Of a stretch of 64,000 bases of DNA, positions 56,331 through 64,000 are shown piece after piece; positions within the stretch are counted from its first letter, which is position 1; every line of letters starts with the position of its first letter. The notes below the pieces were generated by a model, which saw only the letters and a list, made by a program, of their open reading frames with translations, had not been told where the DNA came from and ran no database searches. This stretch comes from Bryum argenteum. Its lineage: Eukaryota > Streptophyta > Bryopsida > Bryales > Bryaceae. Where the stretch lies: assembly GCA_037043015.1 (NCBI GenBank), contig CM073321.1, positions 19,899,001 to 19,963,000 on the forward strand, written 5' to 3'. The position numbers and the translations under genes were made by a program.

Positions 56331-56781
56331 AACAGATTCGGCCCACGACGCTTCTGCATCAAATTCGCGGGACTCACCTCAACGACCGGTCCACATTAAC
56401 CTAGAGGAGAATATTTCAACCCCTCAGTCTCCGACCCCACAGCCTCCGTCCCCTCGCAGTGCAGCTTGTTCTCGACCTGGCGTTTCTGGCAAGCCAAATG
56501 CCAAGCTCCGGAAGGTAACAGGAGATTCTGTACATGCAGCAAAATTAGCTGCTGAGTTTGCAAGATCTAACGAGCTGGAGCGTACTAGGCAGGAGGCGCA
56601 AATTGCAGCTCAAAAGCGAGCGGACCGCCTTGCAGAGAGGATGCTGGACATGGAAGAGCGTCATTCGCGAGAAGCCATGGCCTCCGAGGAGCGCCAAACA
56701 GAGAGGATTGTGAGCAGGCAAATTGAGATGGTTAAGCTTTTAGCTAGTATTTTACAGGCGAATCAAGGAGATCGCACTTAG
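56326..56781 (+). CDS. coiled-coil protein exon, possibly transposon-associated
   Basis: ATG 56326 to stop 56781, 151 residues: disordered N-terminus rich in Ser/Pro ('TPQSPTPQPPSPRSAACSR'), a basic 'KPNAKLRKVTGD', then a long Ala/Glu/Arg coiled coil ('AAKLAAEFARSNELERTRQE', 'KRADRLAERMLDMEERHSRE') and 'RQIEMVKLLASILQ'. This N-disordered plus coiled coil layout with a MLDMEER-like stretch resembles the C-terminal part of Myb/SANT-like proteins that accompany Harbinger transposons, but I cannot confirm this. Its leader is the dispersed repeat just upstream. Confidence 0.45.
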   Translation: METDSAHDASASNSRDSPQRPVHINLEENISTPQSPTPQPPSPRSAACSRPGVSGKPNAKLRKVTGDSVHAAKLAAEFARSNELERTRQEAQIAAQKRADRLAERMLDMEERHSREAMASEERQTERIVSRQIEMVKLLASILQANQGDRT

Positions 56782-56814
56782 TTACTATTACGTATGTTTT
56801 TATATCATATGTAG

Positions 56815-57065
56815 ATGTTATATTTATACTTCCTATTTAATTATATCTATATATAGTATAGAAGTTTTGATATATATTACGTGAGGTTTTATATGTTTGG
56901 TTTATACCAGACATATTATATTGTGTTCTTTCATATTATATATATATATATTGTGTTATATTATATTATATTATATTATATTATATTATAATATCTTATC
57001 TTAATATTTATATTATATATATATATATATATATAAATATTTATAAATATATAGATATTTTTAAA
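56815..57065. repeat. AT microsatellites
   Basis: Runs of TATATATA and TTATAT units interrupted by AT-rich DNA. Simple sequence with no coding content. Confidence 0.9.
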
Positions 57066-57205
57066 ACTATCTACAATAATTAATGAAAAGTTATAAAAAA
57101 ATCAAAATAGCATCTAAATTAATTAGGGGTAAGAGGGGGTGGGAATTCGGTGGGAGGGTAGAGGGTCGGGGAGCAAGGGGGTAATCGTGGGGGGCGGGGT
57201 TAACC

Positions 57206-58005
57206 ATGGGAGAGAGGTCTGGGGGTAATTGGGGGGCTAGGGCGACCTCGGCTCTAACGGCGCTGGGTGGGCGCGCGCGCGCTGCCCTGGCGGGCCTGAA
57301 GAGCGGGGCGCGGCTCTCTTGCCGCCTTGGCGAGCCTTTGCCCCCGCTCGAAGAAGAGTACTCGCTCGCCCAAAAATTGTTAGCGGAGTACATTATAGAG
57401 AGAGAGAAAAGCAAATTAAGCACGGACAATGATCAGGATGCAAGCCTTCCGAAATTCTACACTCTTACTTGTGGCTATCCTACTCCCATACTGAAACTTA
57501 TTGGAGGTGGTTCATACGGATCAGTTTGTAAGGTGGAATGGTTGGGCGTGATCTGTGCAAAGAAGCACTTAAAGGCCTCAGTGGACGAGAATTTCATGAA
57601 AGAGGTGAAAACATTGGCGCTGTTGAATCACCCGAACATTGTGAAGGTGCTTTCTGTAGGCGATGTAACATCTGAGGCTTCCTTCTTGATGGAGTACATG
57701 CCGATGAGTCCTTTTGATTACTACACGCAACGACATAAGAACTGCGTCCAATTTCAATTATCGCAACTATCGACATCATGAAGCAGTTCGCTCGAGGAAT
57801 GAAGTATCTCCACGAACAGGGTACTGTTCATCGCGGCTTGAAGTCGACAAATGTTCTTGTAGCTCTTTTAGCTGACGAAAAGCTACGGAAGGAGGGGTAT
57901 TGTGACCTGAAGGTGGCCGACTTGGGATCTGCTAAGATGCAAGTTTGCGATTTAACGTGTCCTTCTCGAGACATGATTGGGACGACGAAGTGGCGAGTAC
58001 GCAAA
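57206..58005 (+). pseudogene. protein kinase fragment, decayed
   Basis: Kinase reading from about 57440: the Gly loop 'LIGGGSYGSVCKVEWLG', the beta-3 lysine in 'ICAKKHLKA', the alpha-C 'FMKEVKTLALLNHPNIV', gatekeeper region 'SFLMEYMPMS'. After a one-base frame change near 57745 it continues 'IDIMKQFARGMKYLHEQGT', 'VHRGLKSTNVLV' and 'LKVADLGSAK', ending near 'MIGTTKWR' where GC-rich sequence starts. The catalytic HRD is HRG and DFG is DLG, so it would be inactive. TKL/serine-threonine type is likely. A piece of a later kinase segment may exist near 58690-58800 but is too weak to claim. Confidence 0.6.
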
Positions 58006-58160
58006 GTTTTCTGGAAGAAAGCTGGGGGGCGGGCGGGCTGGGCCTTCGGCCGGGCGGGGCAAGGCTGCCCAAGGGGGGCCAGAGCCTGCCGCCTCGGTTC
58101 TTTCAGGCTTCCGCTGGGGCAAGCGCCGGCGCCCCACCCAGGCCGTTAGAGCCGAGGCTG
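57243..58160 (+). mobile_element. protein-kinase fragment between GC-rich inverted arms (Pack-type element?)
   Basis: The left arm (57243-57350) and the reverse complement of the right arm (58032-58160) share CCTCGGCTCTAACGGC, then TGGGTGGG, GCCTGAA and CTTGCCCC-like blocks over about 110 bases. Between them is decayed protein-kinase sequence that is not GC-rich. Host-gene sequence enclosed by inverted repeats is the layout of a Pack-type DNA transposon, but outer boundaries and a target duplication were not found. Confidence 0.5.
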
Positions 58161-58179
58161 GGCTGAGGGCGGGGGGTTG

Positions 58180-58250
58180 GCTGCCCTGCAGCCAACTGCC
58201 GGCCCTGCAGCCAACTGCCGGCCCTGCAGCCAATTGCCGGCCCTTGCCGC
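58180..58250 (+). repeat. 21-bp tandem repeat
   Basis: Three units of CCCTGCAGCCAACTGCCGG with small changes, inside the GC-rich right flank. Confidence 0.8.
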
Positions 58251-58292
58251 AGCAGCTGCCGCGAGGCACACCAGGGCCCCTCCCAAAATTAG

Positions 58293-58637
58293 GAGGCCTG
58301 GCCCAGGCCCACCTCGTCACTAAGGGCGGGACAGTGGAGGGGTTGCGCCTCCACTGCCCGCCCACACTGGCTGCCCGGCTGAAATTCGTATGAATGTGAT
58401 TTTTGGATTTTTGGAGGCCCTACAATATTTATTTTCAGATTTTGAGTTCAGAATTGGGATCTGCGACCCCAAATTACCCTTGGAGGTGTCCCATGGCAGC
58501 ATTGATGTCATCAACAACAAAAATTTAGGGGGCAAATTTACTCCCAAATGATTTTATGCGGGCAGGGTTTTGTGGGCGGGCAGGGAGGCGCAACCCCTCC
58601 ACTGTCCAGCCCTTACTGTCGAGGCCAGGCCCAGGCT
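58293..58637. mobile_element. inverted-repeat element, ~80-bp arms
   Basis: GGACAGTGGAGGGGTTGCGC (58332 region) is mirrored by its reverse complement in 58570-58625, and both arms extend through GGCCTGG..CCAGGCC blocks to 58293 and 58637. The centre is AT-rich and non-coding. No target duplication identified. It borders the GC-rich arm of the kinase element, so the two may be parts of one structure. Confidence 0.6.
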
Positions 58638-58639
58638 GA

Positions 58640-59512
58640 GGAGAAATTATCCATGTGCGAGGGCCATGAGTCTTCGCGACTCTGGCGATTCTCAGGTGAG
58701 GCATCCTATTCTTCGTCGCCTAGCAGTACTTACCTCTGGGCGGCCTTCTTCGTGGTTATTGCTGAAATTCCTTCGGTTTCACGCTCTTGGGTGCTGACAT
58801 GAGAGCGTGCCGTTTGCTGGACTGCCACATGCCAGAGGCTGTTCCTTGAAGTCTCAATAAATGTTTGCACTTACTACTTCAGAGAAAGTTTCTTGCACGG
58901 GGGTTACGATCTTGCACTCCTTATGTTACGCGTCTCGTGAGTATAATGCATATCAAATATGTGCCTGGCTCTTGTCCACTTGACGTGGATGGATACCGCC
59001 GCAGTCTGCTGAAGTGTTTTATCTCATCTGCTCTCACCCTCCGGCCTGCTCTGTCGCCCCACAGTTTATTGCTTGTGTATCGATTATGCGTTTGAAGGCA
59101 CAATGAGCGGTACACAGGGGACACACTGTTAGATGTGGGCAAGGTCATATTGAGTTTTAGTGTGTTCTTCTACACAATTGAAACGCCTTTTTGCAGTTGC
59201 AATGTTGTTGAAGCACTAGGCAACTGGGTGATCCAGGGTATGTAAATTGCTCGGAGTCCGTTTTCTTCGCACAATTTCCTCGGAATCGTACTAGTTGCTT
59301 GTACTTGAGTGCAGTTGATCAGTGCAATCGAGTATTACCTCATTTAGTTATCGTACTTCTTTATGTCATCTGGATTGCGAATCAAGTCATTAACTTTGTT
59401 CAGTATCTGGGATGGCGATTTTCTTCGAGTTGGAATAGTTTGTGGGGAAGGGAGTTGTTCCAGCCCTGGTACTGCCCTTTGCCCTACTCTTACAGGTTGA
59501 CGGCAAGAGATT
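58640..59512 (+). promoter_or_regulatory. presumed promoter and 5' leader of the SPLAYED-like gene
   Basis: No long frame. A CTCTTACAG acceptor at 59485-59493 precedes the start codon by 20 bases, so the leader is probably spliced. The upstream start of transcription cannot be placed. Confidence 0.4.
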
Positions 59513-62500
59513 ATGGCCGAGGCAAATGTAGAATTGGAGGCCACCAAGTTTCTTGATAAGGTTGGCGATGAAGATAAGAAAGACCCCAAAAAACTGGCAT
59601 CTAAGCTTTACGCGGTCTGTTACTTCCCTCAGTTCTCTTTTGGCTCCTTCTCCAGGCTGCGTTTTAAAGTTATTTTGATAGCAATATTTGTCGTATTAAT
59701 TGAAATTGTCGTGGCTGTATTTGCAGATTTGTCAGCATATGAAAACATCTGGAAAGGAGTTGTCACTTCCCTTCAAAATAGTTTCAAGGTGGAAATTAAC
59801 TCATTGCATCTGTCGTCTTGTGGAAGTATTGTGAGTTTACTCGGGTCCGAGTCAAGTGGCCAACTGCCGATTGTAAGGTCGTCCACCTTCTTCACTGAGC
59901 TTATTGTGATTTGTAGGGCACTCGAAATAGTACTGAAGCAGTATAAGTTTTCTCCATCGACTACGGGTTTGGCTCCAGATGCAGCTGCAATTGCAACTTC
60001 TGGTAACATAAATCGTTCTGTTGGAACTTCTGACGAGAAGGAGGTGGTTGCTGAATTAGCAGCTCAGCGTGTACGTGGCGACCATTCCAGTGGCGTTTCT
60101 GAGGAAGAGAAGGCAACAGCTCAGCTTGCGGCTCAATCGAACCAGGATCAGGACGTGCCTTTTAAAACTCCAGCGCCACGCGAAGAATCAGTTTTGACCC
60201 AATTTTCAGTTTCTGCTGCAGCTCCTGCCTTGCCAGCATTGGCTTCGAGCAGTGCTTTTGTTTCGGACTCTGTCTATGCCAATCAAGAAATTTGTGGGGT
60301 ACCTGTATCGAATAGTGAACAAGATCAAGCCTTTGGTCCTGATGGGATTAGTCAACAATCCTTGCGAACGACTCCATTGGGCCCGCCTTCAGGAAACTCA
60401 GATGCCACAAATATACTGAGGTCATCGACAGGTCCTCTATCACCTGCTGGTAATGCAGTTGCTAGTTCCACTTCTATTGGAGCTGGTGTAGATTCTCCCA
60501 TGGGAAGAGGCAAGAAACGGAAGCAACCTACGATCAAATCGCATCTGGAGACTTCTGGTAGACAAACACGTAAGCAGACCAATAGTATTAGAATTGTGGA
60601 CCCTAAGCCAACCGAACATCCCAAAACTAGAGGTCAAGCAAAGGCTGCACACTTAAACAAGCCTGATACTATCGGAAAGACCCCTCCTGCGGTTGTAACT
60701 CGCACTCGCGCTCGACTTTTAGAACAGAATGTTAATGTGGGCACCAAGAAAAATGATACTAGTGATCATGTTGTTGATCCCTCATCTAATCCTTCCCGAA
60801 GTAAATATACATCCAGCACTGGAGTTCAGGTCTCAGATGTAAGGCTTGATCCGGAGAAGTTTGAGATCACAGTTGGTACGACCGCAGGGATTGGAGGTTT
60901 GGGTGACGATGGGACTGCTTCTGGAGGCAGCTCAGGTTCACAAAAGGATACCTCAGCAGCTCTTCATGAACGGAAATTCGAAGAAGTCGGAAGTACCAGG
61001 AGCAGTCTGAAGCCATCTGGAAGTGAAGCTCACGAGGTGAATGTAGTTGGTGATGGGCGTTGTGAGGTCCTTGCAGTAACCTCGCCTTGTATAGACGGAT
61101 CATCCGCAGTTGCAGCAGCAAGTATGCAGGGTACTGGGATGAATTTGATGGCTGAAATGCAAGCCTCCAGAAGTATCGAAGTACCTGCGGGCATGGGTGG
61201 CGCTCAATATTCCAGAATCCCCGAGTTACCTCTCGGGGTGGGTGGTATTCAAGATCCCATCGTTTCAGAATCGCTGGCTGGATTGAGTAGTATCCCAGGT
61301 TCCGAGGACGCAGAATTACCTTCAGGTATGGGTGGTGTGCAATGTTCTGTTATGTCAGAAACAATCACTGGCACTGTCAAAGTAAATACTAGCGGTCATC
61401 AATTTTCTCAGTCTTCAGCAGTGCCCAGCCAGAACGCACTTGCCTGTAACGATCGTGTCGTTTCTGGCGATGAAGCTAGCCAGTGTATTGAGAATCTTAT
61501 CACCGACGAAGGGAATTCTTCGGGACAGTTGCCAGCTCTATCTACCGGCCTCGCAACAATTGCCTCAGCCGTGATCGTTCATGACAAGTCATCAACTGTA
61601 TCGAAGGGTGCAGTCTATTCACTTCAGCAGGTATTAGTGCTTACCTCCTTCACTATGCGCATAGCCGTTTCACCCCCACCTACATTTTGCTGTTCCCTTT
61701 TCTTTGAAGCAGACAGTCTCAACCACATTTCAGTTATTTTCCACGAGATGTCGTGGTCTTACGTTAAGAGCGTAAGCTTTTCCCTCCCAAGCTGATATAA
61801 TGAAACATTGATATGAGTAAGCAATCATGAATGATATCTTTGTCGAAGGATTGGTCGAAGAACTGAATTATGGTTGACATACTCATGTAACTTCTCATGG
61901 CCTTTAGGGTTAAGTACTTCTTTTTCGAGTTAACTTGGAATGTAACTCCTCATGAGAGAACGACGTCCTGTATCGAATCGGAGCTTACTCAAATTGTATG
62001 CTACTGTTATGTCGTTCTGCTTAATGATACTGCAGTGATTCTAATGCATTGCAGAGAAAAGGAAAGGCTGCGAAGAGCAGTTATGCCCCCAGCAGCAATG
62101 AGATCCTAGCGGAGCCAACTAGCTCTGGCAGAAAGCACGTGAAAGGCTCCAAGAAGAAATCAGCTGAGTTCAGCTCTCTATTGAAGGATTCTGATCAACG
62201 TGTGCTTCCTGGCAGCGCTGGTAACACATTAAATGATTTTCAATCTGGCCTTCCCGCAGACTCTGCTTCTGCGTTTGTCTTTACTGAGTATCAGTTGAAG
62301 CAGCTGCGGGCACAATGTCTCGTGTTTTTGGCTCTCAGGTTTGTTCAGTTGCAACGATCTATAGCCAAAAATGAATTCTGCTCTAGATGATACAGATAGC
62401 TTAGCAGTTTACTTTATAATCAGCTGTAGACCATGTTTCACCTCGCAACTCAATGTCCACGTGTTCCAGGGCGTCCAAGGAGCCGAAGAAAACACAGATG

Positions 62501-64000
62501 ACCTTGGCCATGCACACGCCGAAAAAGAAAGGTATCGATGGTCCACTTCATTAGGGTCAAACGCCAATACCAGGTTCAAGTTCCCAGTCAAGCGGTAGTA
62601 GTATATTGGTTTACCACTTCTGTTGGATAGCATTGCCTTTACTTTGTATCGTGCAGAGAGAAGCGTCTCAACCCAAGAGTTTTAATCTGACAACGTCTAT
62701 GTAGTCAGGTCTATTTCTCTTGCGGAAGTTGCGTCAATGTGTCTGACAGAATCATATATTTTAGTATTTTGACTTCTAAGTTTCTAATGATTGTGAAGCT
62801 TCAAGGGGAGGTAAGCGTTTCAAGGTGGAGGAGCCTGGAGTAGAAGAGAAGCTTGAATATGTCTTTGAGCTACCATCAGGTCCATCCTGCGTAAGTTCAG
62901 AAAATGTTGAGATCCCTGAAACGAAGGTTGTAGCCTCGACCTTTGCTTCTGGGCCTCCTCTTTTGAAGCATAATGAGGGCATCGTGAGCGTGAACTCTAT
63001 GATGCACTCAACTTCGATCCCTACAGTTGAAATGGTTGTTCAAAGCCAGAAAGAAGCTCTTGTTCAGAGGCTGGCGCGGGCCTCGATCACGGCAGGATCT
63101 GCAGAGAAGCAAGCCGTAGGCACCACCTCAAGGACTGAGGAGGTTAGTTTTACATATCCGGATGTTGATATTCTCGACAATGGGGCAACTATAGAGTCCG
63201 GAGGGCGCAGCCGAGGTGATAAGCTTGCGGAGCAGTTCGATTGTAGATCTTTGTTAACACCGTCTAAAAACCATCAACCAGACAGTGCAGTTGCCCGCGA
63301 CGAGTCTCTAGTCGAGAAACAGCTTGGGCATACGATAATCGCGCCTAGCATAGATGCTGTTGAATCGGCTAGTGAAGATAAGGTTTCAACGATTGAGTTA
63401 CAACCGATGGACAGGAATAATCACTCGGCTGCTGAACCTGCTTATTTTCTTGAAGGCGGTGACACCAATGTAATGCAAACGATTATCAACCCTCAAAAGC
63501 ACTCGAGCCCTGCTGGTCTCGATTTAGTCACAGAGAAAGGAATCTGTGATAGGCCTGACACTTCAACTTTAGATGCTGAGATACAGGTAGAAGTTAATGA
63601 ACTTCTGAGCGAACAGATTTCGACGAGGAGTGATGGGGACGTTGTGGCGGGGCCGTTGAGTAGTTCAGCAGCACAAGTGTTACAGGACGGTCAAAAGTCG
63701 ATGACTTCTTTTGCTTTTACTTTGGGGACGAAGAGGGTCCACGATACGCATCTGCTTGCTCATAATCCGGATCCGAAGCCACATTCAAGCGTTGTAGCCA
63801 ACAGTGAAGTACGAAATGCTGCTGCTCTTTCAGAGCTTGCGCGGAAATTGGAAGGTTCCAAATGTCCTAGTCTGTATAAGAGCCAACTCATCCGTTTGCC
63901 AAATGGAGACGTAATTCCAGTGCAAGCGTATCTTCAGGCTGCGAACTCCTATGGCACAGGATTGCAACCCATTAGATCTAATGCTTCACCTTCTGAAGAT
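59513..64000 (+). CDS. SYD: SPLAYED/BRAHMA-type SNF2 chromatin-remodeling ATPase, N-terminal part (runs off window)
   Basis: Six exons deduced: 59513-59614, 59727-59780, about 59899-61630, 62055-62338, 62470-62531 and about 62799 to the window end. Together the first three give 'LEATKFLDKV', 'LASKLYA', 'ICQHMKTSGKELSLPFKI' and 'RALEIVLKQYKF', which match the conserved N-terminus of plant SPLAYED. Exon 4 has 'FTEYQLKQLRAQCLVFLALR', the QLQ-like block typical of SWI2/SNF2 of this class. The long exon 3 and last exon are Ser/Thr/Gly-rich and disordered with a GRGKKRK basic patch. The ATPase domain lies beyond the window. The protein acts in nuclear SWI/SNF complexes. Acceptor for exon 3 and the 62799 acceptor are the least certain. 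Exon 1's donor (GCG/GTCTGT) is weak. Confidence 0.85.

Noticed and set aside
58690-58800. Kinase subdomain IX continuing beyond the GC-rich arm
   Set aside because: A reading 'YLWAAFFVVIAEI' vaguely resembles it, but the match is too short and lacks the key Asp.

Overview
The window looks like nuclear DNA of a streptophyte (green plant lineage), probably a non-seed plant or charophyte alga with a large, repeat-rich genome. The clearest host gene is the 5' part of a plant SPLAYED/BRAHMA-type SNF2 chromatin remodeler at the right end. A host fragment carried inside a retrotransposon matches plastid chaperonin-60 beta, genes have short GT-AG introns, and the transposons are plant-type Ty3/gypsy and Mutator-like. 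The exact species cannot be read from the sequence; Chara is only a guess.

Left part (1-33 kb): two diverged, decayed copies of one Mutator-like (MULE) transposase gene lie in opposite orientation (about 1.3-5.1 kb on plus; 12.8-18.1 kb on minus). They share an intron position and a WRKY/GCM-like finger, a DDE core, a GRF-like finger and a SWIM finger. Between them are a ParB-like gene, arrays of a GC-rich hairpin repeat (7.3-10.4 kb), and an AT-rich dispersed repeat whose inverted partner is at 44.6-45.5 kb. The minus MULE has a 1.59-kb insertion with a 5-bp target duplication in its SWIM region. About 125 bp upstream of its start codon a 14.3-kb Ty3/gypsy fossil (18225-32499, TSD ATCGG) is inserted, which carries host-gene fragments: a DNA polymerase epsilon histone-fold subunit fused to chaperonin-60 beta, and a reversed Q-rich exon.

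Middle (33-56 kb): a small two-exon gene, a tRNA-derived SINE, a foldback element, a MITE, a 176-bp satellite and several minisatellites. The most striking feature is a locally amplified ~20-bp palindrome (consensus CATCGGTCGATCGCCCGATG), with about 39 recognisable copies between 37.4 and 55.3 kb and none noticed elsewhere. It occurs in introns, spacers and open reading frames, where it adds peptides like SVDRPM. The palindrome domain is bracketed by two same-orientation copies of another repeat (36.5-37.4 and 55.8-56.3 kb). Inside it is a multi-exon gene with a ParB-like domain, acidic/disordered exons and an FCP1/NIF-type HAD domain, followed by a second HAD domain; both HAD domains lack the catalytic aspartate pair.

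Right part (56-64 kb): a small coiled-coil protein exon, AT microsatellites, a decayed protein-kinase fragment between GC-rich inverted arms, a second inverted-repeat element, and the SPLAYED-like host gene running off the edge.
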